Positions 33,728 through 43,090 of a stretch of 64,000 bases of DNA are shown one piece after another. The notes beneath the pieces were generated by a model. The model had not been told where the DNA came from. It was given only the letters and a program-made list of their open reading frames with translations, and made no database searches. The DNA comes from Sphingomonas sp. LR60 (GTDB lineage: Bacteria; Pseudomonadota; Alphaproteobacteria; Sphingomonadales; Sphingomonadaceae). The position numbers were made by a program, and so were the translations under genes. The stretch spans positions 64,501 to 128,500 of the forward strand of contig NZ_JASPFK010000001.1 in the NCBI RefSeq assembly GCF_036855935.1, in the 5' to 3' direction. Each line of letters starts with the position of its first letter. The stretch's first letter is position 1.

Positions 33728-34431
33728 CCTTCACCCGCCGTACGACGCTGCAATGGCTCGCCACCGCCACCGCGCTGTCGCTCGCCAACCGCGGCGCCGT
33801 CGCCGCCACGGTGCCGCAGGCAAGCGGTGCGCCGCCGCCGTTCAAGGTGGTCGACTGGCCGGCGAGCGTCGCGCCGATGCCGGCGACCAAGGGATATGGC
33901 CGCGATCCCGATCTGACCGCGCCCAAGGTGCCGTGGCCGCTGACGCTGACCAAGCCGCAGCGCGCGACCGTCGACATGCTGGGCGACATGATCCTGCCCG
34001 CCGATGGCGCTTCGCCGGCGGCCGGTACGCTCGGCGTCGGCGCGTTCATCGACGAATGGATCAGCGCGCCCTATCCGCAGCAGCAGGCGGATCGCGCGAA
34101 GGTGATGGCGGGTCTCACGTGGCTCGATGCGCAGAGCCGCGTGCTGCATGGCGGTGCGTTCACGGCGGGGACGGCGGCACAGCGCGCGACCTTGCTCGAC
34201 GCGCTGACGGCCGAGACGCCGAGCGCGGCAATGGCGCAACCGGTCGCGTTCATGGACCGGCTGCGCAACCTGTTCGTGCTGGGCTTCTACAGCCTGCCCG
34301 AGGGCAAGGCGGACATGGGCTATATCGGCGACCAGCCGACCGAAGGACCGTATCCGGGGCCGACACCGGAGGCGCAGGCGCATTTCGCGGCGCTGCTGGC
34401 GTCGTTGAAGCTGTCAGCGGTCAAGGTTTGA
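33724..34431 (+). CDS. Gluconate 2-dehydrogenase subunit 3 family protein, Tat-exported
   Basis: A 235-residue protein with a Tat-type signal (TRRTTLQWLATATALSLA). The family pattern is LTKPQRATVDMLGDMILPADGASPAA, then IDEWISAPYP, and YSLPEGKADMGYIGDQPTEGPYPGPTP. This small subunit partners the GMC flavoprotein and chaperones its Tat export. The ATG overlaps the GMC stop. No cytochrome c subunit gene follows, so the electron acceptor must be encoded elsewhere. Confidence 0.88.
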   Translation: MTFTRRTTLQWLATATALSLANRGAVAATVPQASGAPPPFKVVDWPASVAPMPATKGYGRDPDLTAPKVPWPLTLTKPQRATVDMLGDMILPADGASPAAGTLGVGAFIDEWISAPYPQQQADRAKVMAGLTWLDAQSRVLHGGAFTAGTAAQRATLLDALTAETPSAAMAQPVAFMDRLRNLFVLGFYSLPEGKADMGYIGDQPTEGPYPGPTPEAQAHFAALLASLKLSAVKV

Positions 34432-34512
34432 CGCCAACTTGCCCCTTCCCGTCGAGGGATGGGGCGGCGGTGTCTCACCGAGGGCCGACCTCGCGGACAG
34501 GCCCCACCCCAA

Positions 34513-34533
34513 CCCCTCCCTGAAGGGGAGGGG
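34513..34533. terminator. Hairpin between convergent genes
   Basis: CCCCTCCC-TGAAG-GGGAGGGG, 8-bp perfect stem between the convergent subunit-3 and dioxygenase genes. The surrounding text (CCCCACCCCAACCCCTCCC) resembles a common high-GC intergenic repeat. No long U tract. Confidence 0.6.
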
Positions 34534-34545
34534 CTTGTCACAACG

Positions 34546-35446
34546 TTACCGCGCGACGCCGATCACTGCCGTCGCGGTGAGGCCGGTCGATGGGCTTCCG
34601 GTGATCGTCGGCGTCATCTGCGCCAGCTGAGCGCTGGTGTTGTCGCCGAAGACATTGTCGCTCGACAAGGCGACACGCGCGAAGTTCGACTGGCTCGCGG
34701 GATAGATGCTCGTGTCGGCATAGACGGTGCTGCACGTGCCGGCGGGCATCGCGAACTGGCTGGTGAGGATCGCATAGCGCCCACCGAGCGTTCGACAGGG
34801 TCGAGAATATCTCGAAATGCATATGCGGCCAGCGGCCGTCATAACAGCCGGGAAAGATCGTGGTGAAGGTGACCTGTCCATTGGCGTCGGTGACCTGCAC
34901 GCCACGCAGATAGCTTTCGCCCGCCGCGCTGCCGTACAGCGAGTAATTGCCGGTACGGTCACAATGCCACAGATACACCGCATAACCGGCGAGCGGCGCA
35001 CAGGTGGCGTTCACGTTCACGACGGTGATCGTGAACGTCATCGCGATCCCGGTCGCCACGGTAGTGGTCGTCAGGAAGCTGGCGCGGAGATCGGAGCGGA
35101 CGATACCGCTGCTGGTCAGCACGTTGCTGGTCGATCCCGACGAGCTGTTGGTGCCGTCCGCGGGATAGGGGCCGCCGGTTTCCTGCGGATCGGCGATGCA
35201 GGTGCCGGTCGCGGTGGTGCTGGTCGGCGTGGGGGTGGGCGTCGGTGTCGGGGTCGGTGTTGCGGTAGTGGTGATGGTCGTCGCGGTGTCGATGCTGGCG
35301 GCGTCGCTGCCGCCACAACCGGTGAGGAACGCGACCGTGCCGGCCCCCGCGAACCATTTGAGCGCGCGGCGTCGCGCCATCAGCGCGTCGATCCGTTGCA
35401 GGTCTTCGGCCAGGCTGTGGCCGTGCGAATGGTCGTGATCGGTCAT
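34546..35446 (-). pseudogene. Secreted intradiol ring-cleavage dioxygenase-like protein, frameshifted
   Basis: About 300 residues. A histidine-rich start (MTDHDHSHGHS) leads to a helix ending in a lipobox-like TGCGG, then a Thr/Pro repeat linker (about six TP pairs). The non-haem iron ligands of intradiol dioxygenases are seen: Tyr in ETGGPYPADG, Tyr in WHCDRTGNYSLY, and HxH in WPHMHFEIF. At about 34790 the frame shifts by one, and the other frame (LGGRYAILTSQFAMP, then CSTVYADTSIYPASQ) finishes at 34546. Exported homologues exist as a family of uncertain substrate. Here the lesion is a net gain of one base or loss of two, unlike the usual loss of one. Confidence 0.8.
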
Positions 35447-35594
35447 GGTAGAATGGCTCCCGCTTTGCTGCGGAGCCGTTTGCCGGCGCTTGTTCACGTC
35501 GATGTGTCGGGGCGCTGCAACCTTATTGCAGTGTGTTGCAGCGGCGGGGTTTCGGCAGACGTCGCGGTTTTCTGCGTCGCGGGCGACGTGGGAG

Positions 35595-36940
35595 TTACGC
35601 CGACAGCGGGAGCACCACGCGTGCCTGCGCGCCGGTCGGGCCATTGCCGAGCGTTACCGCGCCACCGTGCGCGGTGGCGATCGTGCGGACGATCGCGAGC
35701 CCCAGCCCGGTTCCACCGGTCATGCGGTTGCGCGAGGGATCGCCGCGCACAAACGGCTGGAACAGGTGCTCGGCGAGCGCCGGATCGATGCCCGGCCCGA
35801 TATCGTCGATCGTGACCGTGACCCGCCCGTCGTCGACGGTCCAGCCGACTGTCGCGCGCTCGCCATAGCGCATCGCATTCTCGACCAGATTGGCGAACAG
35901 CCGGCGCAACGCCCCGCTGTCGCCGCGGACGATCGCGCGCGGACCGCCGGACGATTCGACCGCGGCGCCGGTGTCCTTGAGATCGTAGACGAGACTGTCG
36001 ATCAGGCTGGCGAGATCGAGCCGCACCATCATCGTGGCAGCGGCATCGTCGCGGGCGAAGACGAGCGTCGCGCCGATCATCGCGCGCATCTCCTCGATGT
36101 CGGCAGCGGCCCTGGCGCGCGCCGCGTCGGGTAGCGCTTCGACGCGGAAGGCGAGGCGGGCGAGCGGCGTGCCGAGGTCGTGGGCGATGCCGGCGAGCAT
36201 CGCGGTGCGCGCCTCGGCATGGCTGGCAAGCCGCCCGTGCATCGTCGACACCGCGCGCGCGAGGTCGCGGATCTCACGCGATCCGCCGGGAAGGTGGGGA
36301 GCGGGGCACCGGTGCCGGCGCGATCCGCCGCCGCGGCGAGCAGGCGCAGCGGGCGGGTGATCGCGCGCGCCAGCCACCAGCCGGGGATCGACAGCAGCAG
36401 GATCGCCGCGAGCAACGCCAGCAAGGTGCGGACATGCCAGCGCGTCAGCCACGGCCGTTGCTGGCTGCGGACCACCCACCAGCCGCCGTCCTGCCGCCAA
36501 CCGAACGTCCAGTCGCCCGAGAACGCCTCGCCCTCACTGCGTCCCGGCTGGGTGAAGGCGCGCACATCGGTGGCAGGGACGCGCAGCATGGCGGCGAGCC
36601 GGGCGGCGGCCTCGACATTGGGGCGTTCGTCGGGGCGGGGGCCGGGTGGCGTGGCGAGCCGGTCGCGGTGCAACGGCACCGGCCTGTGACGGAAGCCGCC
36701 GGGTGGCAGAGCGCGATCGCCGCTCCCCGGCGGAAGGCCGCCGAAGCCGAACGGCGGCCGTTCGCCCTTCAGCGCGCGTGCGATCCCGGTGAGACTGCGC
36801 GGCGGCTCGAACGGCGGCGGCCCCGAGAAGGTGACCGTGAACGAGATGACGGCGGTGACCAGCACCGACACCACCACCAGCAAGAAGATCGGCCGGGCAA
36901 GCGGCCGGCTCCGCTCAGCGCTGCGCGACATCGGCCGCAA
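35595..36940 (-). pseudogene. Two-component sensor histidine kinase (OmpR/EnvZ-type), frameshifted
   Basis: Two transmembrane helices (about residues 19-40 and 168-188) enclose a Gly/Pro-rich periplasmic region. HAMP-like RAITRPLRLLAAAADR follows, then a frame change at about 36286-36292 (one base missing near CCGGG). The second frame carries the H-box AGIAHDLGTPLARL, N-box NLVENAMRYGE, and ATP motifs DIGPGID and GGTGLGLAIV. The corrected length is about 448 residues. Its start overlaps the response regulator gene by about 26 bases, so both form one signalling operon. Signal unknown. Confidence 0.88.
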
Positions 36941-37694
36941 ACATATAGCCTTCGTTGCGGACGGTGCGGATCAGTTCGTCGCCGCCGCGCCCGTCGCTGC
37001 GCGCCAGCTTGCGCCGCAGCCGGCTGACCTGCACATCGATCGCGCGGTCGAAATGCTCGGCGGTCGGTCCGCGGGCGTGGTCGAGGAGGAAGTCGCGCGT
37101 CAGCACGCGGCGCGGATGGTCGACGAAGGTCATCAGCAGCCGGAACTCGCCGTCCGACAGGTTGATGACCACCTCTTCGGGATCGAGCAATTGCCGCCCG
37201 ATCGGGTCGAGCCGCCAGCCCTGGAAATGCTGCCATGGGCGCACCACCGCGCTCTGGCGGATGCCTGGCTCTGGCGCGGTTCCAGCGGCGCGGCGCAGGA
37301 CCGATCGGATGCGGGCGAGCAATTCGCGCGGGCTGGCCGGCTTGGCGATATAATCGTCGGCGCCCATCTCCAGCCCGACGATCCGGTCGACCTCCTCGCC
37401 GATCACCGACATGATGATGACCGCGGGCGGCCCCGAGCGATCGAGCCCGCGCAACAGCGTCAGCCCGTCCTCGCCGGGCATCATGACGTCGAGCACCAGC
37501 AGGGCATATTCGTTCGCCGCCATCGCGCGACGCATCGCCGCGCCATCCTGGGCGACGTCGACGGTATAGCCGTGGCGGGTGAGGAACTCGGCGGTCAGCT
37601 CGCGGATGTCGGGATCGTCGTCGACGATCAACAGGCGCGCGCTGCGGTCCGTCACGTCACCGGCGTCGAGGCAGGAGAGAAGCATGAGCCGCAC
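36915..37694 (-). CDS. OmpR-family response regulator
   Basis: A 259-residue protein. The receiver domain has acidic LLIVDDDPDIREL, phospho-acceptor in LLVLDVMMPGEDG and the switch lysine in YIAKPASPREL. The C-terminal winged helix contains LSDGEFRLLMTFVDHP and the recognition region AIDVQVSRLRRKL...IRTVRNEGYMF. It would bind promoters when phosphorylated by the adjacent kinase. The start could be the ATG at 37694 or a GTG at 37655; the latter places the receiver nearer the N terminus. Targets are unknown; the TonB receptor gene ends 80 bases upstream. Confidence 0.9.
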   Translation of the reverse strand: MRLMLLSCLDAGDVTDRSARLLIVDDDPDIRELTAEFLTRHGYTVDVAQDGAAMRRAMAANEYALLVLDVMMPGEDGLTLLRGLDRSGPPAVIIMSVIGEEVDRIVGLEMGADDYIAKPASPRELLARIRSVLRRAAGTAPEPGIRQSAVVRPWQHFQGWRLDPIGRQLLDPEEVVINLSDGEFRLLMTFVDHPRRVLTRDFLLDHARGPTAEHFDRAIDVQVSRLRRKLARSDGRGGDELIRTVRNEGYMFAADVAQR

Positions 37695-37739
37695 ATCGCC
37701 CGCCGACGTATCGTGCGCGTTTCATGGTTGCAACAAAAC

Positions 37740-37765
37740 GGGGCGGCGACAGAAATCGCCGCCCC
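37740..37765 (-). terminator. Intrinsic terminator of TonB receptor gene
   Basis: Perfect 10-bp stem GGGGCGGCGA / TCGCCGCCCC with a six-base loop, followed on the minus strand by GTTTTG. Confidence 0.85.
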
Positions 37766-37775
37766 GCCCCAGGGA

Positions 37776-40631
37776 TCAGAACGAGAAGCGGACGCCCGCG
37801 TCGTAGCGGGGGCCGAAGTTCTGGTACGTCAACAGCTGGTTGTCGAAGCGGCCGGTGGTGAAATACTTCGCGTTGAACAGGTTGGTGCCTTCGACGAACA
37901 CCTGCACGGCCGGCGTGACATTGACCGCGACGCTGCCGTCGAACTGGCCGTAATCGCGCACGAAGATCGGCTCATTGCCCGAACCGCCCGCCAGCTGGCG
38001 CAGGAAGCGCTCGCGACGGTTGTAGGCGATACGCGCCGAGATGCCGTACTTTTCGTAGAAGACGGTGCCGTTCTGCGAATTGCCGATCCCTTCCGCCGCG
38101 AACGCCTGGTCGGTCTGGTTGACGTCGAAATCGCGGTTGGTGCTGACGAAGGTCGCGTTGGCCTGCACGCCGAAGCCGCTCAGGACGCCGGGCAACCAGT
38201 CGAAGGTATGCACCAGGTTGAGTTCGAGGCCCTTGATCTTCAGCGACTGCGCGTTGCGCGGACGCCGCACGCTGAACTCGCCGAAGAACTGCCCGCCGAC
38301 CTGCGAGATCAGGCCGCCGGCCGGCAGCCGGACACCCTGCGCGTTGCCCGCGTTCAGGATCGGAAGTTGTTCGATCGCGAAGCTCTGGACGATGAAGTCG
38401 CTGATCTTCTTGTAGAAGACCGCCGCCGACAACGTCGTCGTGCGGGTGGGATACCATTCGACCGAGAGGTCGGCGTTGTTGGCGCGATACGGCTTCAGCT
38501 CGGTGTTGCCGCCGCTGGCGCTGAGGGTCGCCGGGCGCAGCGTCTCCGTGTTGAAGGTCGGCGCCAGATCGCCGATCGCGGGGCGCGTCAGCGTCTGATA
38601 CGCGGCCACGCGTGCCTGCAGCTTCGGCGTCAGGTTCAGGCGGACGTTCGCGTTGGGCAGGAAGTTGCTGTACGACGACTGGCGCGACACCGCGAGGCCG
38701 GACGTGCTGTCGAACACACCGACATAGATGGTCGGATCGGTCGGCGGATTGCCGCCGGTCGGGGTCAGATCGACGAGCTGCCGCTGCTGCCCGAAGGAGC
38801 TGAGTTCGGTATATTCGTAGCGCGCGCCGACGTTGACGAACAACGGCATGTTGCCGATGGTCGACTCGAAATCCATGTCGGCATAGCTGGCATAGACCGT
38901 TTCCTTGACGCGTGCCGACGGCTGCGGGCTGACGGCATAGCCGTTGGCCCGTGCATAACGCGCCGCCGTCGTGCCGGGCGCCAGCTTCTGCGCCGCGTCG
39001 AGCGCCGAAGTGGCGGCCGCGCTGGTCAGGAAGTTGAGATAGGCGCGCGGATCGAAGGTCAGGAAGGTGAGCGGCACCGACCCGCTCTTCGCGCCGAGCG
39101 AGTTCATCGTGTACGACGACAGCAGCGACGGATCGGCGAGCGTCGGATAACCGCAATAGATGCAGCCGACGTCGTCCGCCGACGTGATCGGAACGTTGTT
39201 CTTGTCACGCGTGGTGCGCGCCAGGCCGAAGCGGAACGCCTTGAGGACGCCGTCCACCGGCTTGAATTCGTTGTTCCAGCGGTACTCGGTCACCTTCTCG
39301 GTGATGTCGTTGCCGTTGACGCCGGCGATGTGGGTGCGACCCAAAGCCGGGTTGCTCAGCACGCCCGCGCCATAGCCGGAGGTCGAGCCGATCCCGCCGT
39401 CTTCCGCCTGCTGGAAGCTGTAGGACGAGGGCGAGCCGATCACTGCGAAATAGGACTTGCCGCCGCCGGCGTTCTTCGCGCGCGACCAGGTGGCGTCGAG
39501 CGTCATCTTGAACTGGTCGCTCGGCTTCCACTCCACGTTGCCGCCGGCTTCCCACGTCGTCGTCTCGCGGACCGCGCCCGACGAGATGAAGTCGGCATTG
39601 CCGTTGGTGGTCAGCGAGGTGATCGTGCGGTTCGAGTCGATCGTTGCCGCGGTGTAGCTCGACGGCTCGAACCAGCTGCCCAGCGCGCGCGTCGTCGAGT
39701 CACTCTTGAACTTGTTGTACAGGCCGTCGACCGTGAAGGTCAGCGTGTCGCTGGCCTCATATTGCGCGACCAGGGTCGCGCCGAGACGGGTGCGGACGTC
39801 GCGCGCGTTGCCGACGTCCTGGTTACGCGGCGCGTAGACGTTGGTGAACAGCGGGTTGCTGTTCGGGCCGACCGTCGTGTTGGGCAGGTAGCCACCGTTG
39901 CTGACCGAATCGACCGAGGCGATACGCTTCTGGTACGAGATCGAGCCGAGCAGGCCGAGGCGGCCGTCGGCGAACGTGTCGCTCAACAGGCCGAACAGCT
40001 GCGGCGTGAACTTCTCGCTGTTCTTCTCGTACAGCGCCTTGGCGGTGAAGATGCCCTTGAAGCCCTTCAGGTCGAGCGGGCGCGGCGTTTGAATGTTGAT
40101 GGTCGCGCCGATCCCGCCGCTCTGCAACGGCGCCTGCGCGCTCTTGTAGACCTGTGCACCGCTGATCAGCTCGGCCGGGATGAGGTCGAACGAGAAGGAG
40201 CGGTTGAAATTGTCCGAGGCGAAGCTGCGGCCGTTGAACAGCACGGTGTTGAACTGCGGGCCCAGGCCGCGGACGGTGACCGACTGACCTTCGCCGTTGT
40301 TGCGGTCGATCGCGACGCCGGGAATGCGTTGCAGCGACTCGGCGACGTTGGCGTCCGGGAACTTGCCGAGGTCTTCGGAGGAGATGGCGTCGAGGATGCC
40401 GGAGGAGTCACGCTTCTGGGCAGCCGAAGAGGCGATGCTGGCGCGGATACCGGTGACGACGATGTCGTCGGCGGCGGGGTCGCCCGACGTCGCGATGCCG
40501 GTGCCCTGCGGAGGTACGCTTTCCTGCGCCAATGCCGGGGTGGCGACGATCAGCGCACCGATGGCACAACCCATACCTGCCGTGATATGCCGCAAGCCAC
40601 GCACATGCTGGTGCCGTAACGTCATCCTCAT
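37776..40631 (-). CDS. TonB-dependent outer membrane receptor
   Basis: A 951-residue receptor with a signal peptide ending ATPALAQE and a likely TonB box in DDIVVTGIRASI. The plug domain (EDLGKFPDANVAESLQRIPGV, then RGLGPQFNTVLFNGRSF) and a 22-strand-type barrel ending in GVRFSF are complete. The plug pattern is that of Caulobacter/sphingomonad receptors for carbohydrates and other large substrates. It is divergent from the halogenase gene across a 112-base region with a palindromic operator candidate, suggesting joint control. Substrate cannot be read from sequence. Confidence 0.93.
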   Translation of the reverse strand: MRMTLRHQHVRGLRHITAGMGCAIGALIVATPALAQESVPPQGTGIATSGDPAADDIVVTGIRASIASSAAQKRDSSGILDAISSEDLGKFPDANVAESLQRIPGVAIDRNNGEGQSVTVRGLGPQFNTVLFNGRSFASDNFNRSFSFDLIPAELISGAQVYKSAQAPLQSGGIGATINIQTPRPLDLKGFKGIFTAKALYEKNSEKFTPQLFGLLSDTFADGRLGLLGSISYQKRIASVDSVSNGGYLPNTTVGPNSNPLFTNVYAPRNQDVGNARDVRTRLGATLVAQYEASDTLTFTVDGLYNKFKSDSTTRALGSWFEPSSYTAATIDSNRTITSLTTNGNADFISSGAVRETTTWEAGGNVEWKPSDQFKMTLDATWSRAKNAGGGKSYFAVIGSPSSYSFQQAEDGGIGSTSGYGAGVLSNPALGRTHIAGVNGNDITEKVTEYRWNNEFKPVDGVLKAFRFGLARTTRDKNNVPITSADDVGCIYCGYPTLADPSLLSSYTMNSLGAKSGSVPLTFLTFDPRAYLNFLTSAAATSALDAAQKLAPGTTAARYARANGYAVSPQPSARVKETVYASYADMDFESTIGNMPLFVNVGARYEYTELSSFGQQRQLVDLTPTGGNPPTDPTIYVGVFDSTSGLAVSRQSSYSNFLPNANVRLNLTPKLQARVAAYQTLTRPAIGDLAPTFNTETLRPATLSASGGNTELKPYRANNADLSVEWYPTRTTTLSAAVFYKKISDFIVQSFAIEQLPILNAGNAQGVRLPAGGLISQVGGQFFGEFSVRRPRNAQSLKIKGLELNLVHTFDWLPGVLSGFGVQANATFVSTNRDFDVNQTDQAFAAEGIGNSQNGTVFYEKYGISARIAYNRRERFLRQLAGGSGNEPIFVRDYGQFDGSVAVNVTPAVQVFVEGTNLFNAKYFTTGRFDNQLLTYQNFGPRYDAGVRFSF

Positions 40632-40705
40632 CCTCCCATGCCCCGCCTTGAATCTGCGGGTTCGTGTTGAACTCTAGTAATATTATCAGACACCGGCAAT
40701 ATAGA

Positions 40706-40720
40706 TGTTAAACGTTTACA
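40706..40720. promoter_or_regulatory. LacI-type palindromic operator candidate
   Basis: TGTTAAACGTTTACA, a near-perfect inverted repeat around a central CG, resembling LacI-family operators. It lies between the divergent TonB receptor and halogenase genes and just ahead of the halogenase ribosome site. Confidence 0.4.
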
Positions 40721-40743
40721 CGCTTGACGGCGGGGAGAGGGAA

Positions 40744-42303
40744 ATGGGCAACACTGCCGATGGCGCAGACCATCCGGTGCGGCGGATCGTCGTTGTCGGG
40801 GGCGGCTCGGCGGGATGGATCTCGGCCTGTCGAGTGGCCGCGGCGACGCGTCGGAGCGGCAGCGACGTGACCGTGACGCTGGTGGAGTCAGCGCATGTGC
40901 CGACCGTCGGGGTCGGCGAGGGCACCTGGCCGACGATGCGCAACACGCTCGCCAAGATCGGCCTGTCGGAAACCGCCTTCGTGCGTGGCTGCGATGCCGC
41001 ATTCAAACAGGGTGCGCGTTTCGTCGGCTGGGCGGACGGCGGCGCGGGCGACGCTTACTATCATCCGCTCAACCCGCCGGCGGGCGCGACCGAGGTCGAT
41101 CTCGCTCCGTATTGGCAGCAGCAGCCGGGCGGCGCGGACTTCGCCGAATGGGCCGACTTCCAGGCGACGCTGTGCGACGCGGGGCGCGCGCCCAAGGCAA
41201 TCACCATGCCCGAATATGCCGGGCAGGCGAATTACGCCTACCACCTCGACGCCGGCAAGTTCGCCACCCTGTTGCACGATCATGCCACCGCCGCGCTCGG
41301 GGTCACGCATGTCGTCGGCGACATCGTGCGCGCCGAGATGGCGGCCAATGGCGACATTGCGGGCGTGGTACTGGCGGATGGAAGGACGATCGCGGGTGAC
41401 CTGTTCGTCGACTGTTCGGGCTTCGCCGCGCTGCTGATCGGTGGCGTCTACGACGTGCCCTTCCGCTCGTGCCGCGACGTGATGTTCGCCGATCGAGCGG
41501 TGGCGATGCAGGTGCCGTATGACGATCCCGACGACCCCGTTACCTGCCATACGATCGCCACCGCGCAGTCCGCGGGCTGGATCTGGGACATCGGGCTGTG
41601 GACGCGTCGCGGGATCGGCCATGTCTATAGCAGCGCGCACCAGAGCGACGATGCCGCGGAGGCGGCGTTGCGCCGCTACATCGGGCCGGCGGCGGAGAAA
41701 CTGTCGGCACGGGTGCTGCGCATCGACGCCGGGCATCGCGAACGCTTCTGGCAGAACAATTGCGTTGCCGTCGGGCTGTCGGCGGGGTTCGTCGAGCCGC
41801 TGGAGGCGTCGGCGCTGATGCTGATCGAGGCGTCGATGGACGCGATCGCCGACCGGTTGCCGCGCACGCGCAGCGCGATCGACATCGCCGCACGTCAGTT
41901 CAACGCCGCCTTCACGCATCATTGGGCGCGGATCGTCGAGTTCCTCAAGCTGCATTATGCGATCACGCGGCGCACCGACAGCGCGTTCTGGCGCGACCAT
42001 GCCGATCCGGCGACCTGGCCCGACGGGCTTGCGGAGCGGCTGGCGCTCTGGCGCGACCATTCGCCCGCACCGCAGGATTTCGACCATGCGCGTGAGGTGT
42101 TCGGCTGGCCGAGCTATCAATATGTGCTGCACGGCATGAACTATCCGACCCGCTATTCGCACGCCGGTGCGGCCCCCGAGGCGGCACTCGTGCAACGCTG
42201 GATCACGCGCAACGAGCGGATGCGCGCCGATGCGATGCAGCGACTGCCGAAGCATCGCGACCTGCTGCGCGCGGTGCGCGAACACGGGATGCAGGCGATA
42301 TGA
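40744..42303 (+). CDS. Flavin-dependent tryptophan halogenase family protein (copy 1)
   Basis: A 519-residue FAD enzyme. Seen: the dinucleotide motif VVVGGGSAGWIS, GVGEGTWPTM, the conserved lysine equivalent to PrnA Lys79 in DAAFKQGARFVGW, DLFVDCSGFAALLIG, and the glutamate region GFVEPLEASAL. The WxWxIP halogenase motif appears as WIWDIG, with Gly in place of Pro. Halogenases use FADH2, oxygen and halide; the substrate here is unknown and the altered motif leaves activity open. The ATG at 40744 follows GGGAGAGGG. It is translationally coupled to the SapC gene. Confidence 0.87.
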   Translation: MGNTADGADHPVRRIVVVGGGSAGWISACRVAAATRRSGSDVTVTLVESAHVPTVGVGEGTWPTMRNTLAKIGLSETAFVRGCDAAFKQGARFVGWADGGAGDAYYHPLNPPAGATEVDLAPYWQQQPGGADFAEWADFQATLCDAGRAPKAITMPEYAGQANYAYHLDAGKFATLLHDHATAALGVTHVVGDIVRAEMAANGDIAGVVLADGRTIAGDLFVDCSGFAALLIGGVYDVPFRSCRDVMFADRAVAMQVPYDDPDDPVTCHTIATAQSAGWIWDIGLWTRRGIGHVYSSAHQSDDAAEAALRRYIGPAAEKLSARVLRIDAGHRERFWQNNCVAVGLSAGFVEPLEASALMLIEASMDAIADRLPRTRSAIDIAARQFNAAFTHHWARIVEFLKLHYAITRRTDSAFWRDHADPATWPDGLAERLALWRDHSPAPQDFDHAREVFGWPSYQYVLHGMNYPTRYSHAGAAPEAALVQRWITRNERMRADAMQRLPKHRDLLRAVREHGMQAI

Positions 42304-43005
42304 CGCGGTTGCGTGCGCTCGACCCCCGCGCCACGGCGCGCTGCGTCTCGATCGGACGCGCGGCGCGGCGCAGCGGCGGCTGGTGCCGGTCGGTCGCGGC
42401 GAGATCGCGGCGCTGGCGGCGGACATGCCGCTGCTGTTCGCCAAGGACGCGCAGACCGGGGCGTTCGAGCTGGTCGCGCTGGTCGGGCTGATCGAGCCCG
42501 CCAACCTTTTCGTCTCGGTGGCCGGGTATCACGCCACGAGCCAGCCGCGTGCCGCCGGGCTTACCGCGCTGCGGCTCGATGCGGCGGGCGCGGGGGGCTG
42601 GCGGTCGATGAGGCCGACGGGTCGCTGGGCGACATCGGAGAGCCGCTGTTCGCAGACGATGGTGTCGGGCCGTGGCGCGAGGCGCTGGAGACGACGCTCG
42701 CCGATGTGACCGCGGGGCGGGCGCTGGCGGAAAGCTATGCGCGCCGTGGGCTGCTGCGGCCCTTGTCGGTGACGCTGTCGATGGCCGACGGGCAGGATCA
42801 TGCGCTGGACGGCCTATACGCGATCGCGGAGGAAGCGCTGGCCGCGCTGGCGGACGCCGAGGTGGTGGCGATGCACCGCGCCGATGAGCTTGCGCCCGCC
42901 GCGGTGGTGACCGCGTCGCTCGCGCAGACGGAGCGGTTGCGACAATTGCATAACGCGCGCTTCGCGCAGCAGATCGCGGCGATCCGGCTGGCGATCGGCG
43001 ACTGA
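42300..43005 (+). pseudogene. SapC family protein, two frameshifts
   Basis: The start ATG overlaps the halogenase stop (ATGA). Three frames make up the protein: MTRLRALDP; then HGALRLDRTRGAAQ and LVGLIEPANLFVSVAGYHA; then LAVDEADGSLGDIGEPLFADDG to the stop at 43005. One base is missing in the C run near 42331 and one in the G6 run at 42594-42599. The corrected protein of about 235 residues has the SapC pattern including GLLRPLSVTLSMADGQDHALDGLY. SapC proteins with halogenases and TonB receptors recur in sphingomonads; the role is unknown. Confidence 0.85.
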
Positions 43006-43090
43006 GCGGCTGGCGTGCGCGGATCGCGACCTCCAGCGCGGGCCAGATGCGAAGTCCCGATGCCGCTGCTCTTGTGGTAGAGCGACGGCG

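Noticed and set aside
36789..40619. A 1276-codon open frame on the plus strand
   Set aside because: It is the antisense shadow of the TonB receptor gene and part of the two-component genes. The composition (Arg, Ala, Val and Glu blocks) is typical of frames opposite high-GC coding DNA, and no domain is present.
40990..41030. Possible loss of the catalytic lysine in halogenase copy 1
   Set aside because: Counting against the remembered PrnA sequence places Lys79 at the K of AFK, and AFK is present; the later Lys-to-Arg change is not the catalytic position.
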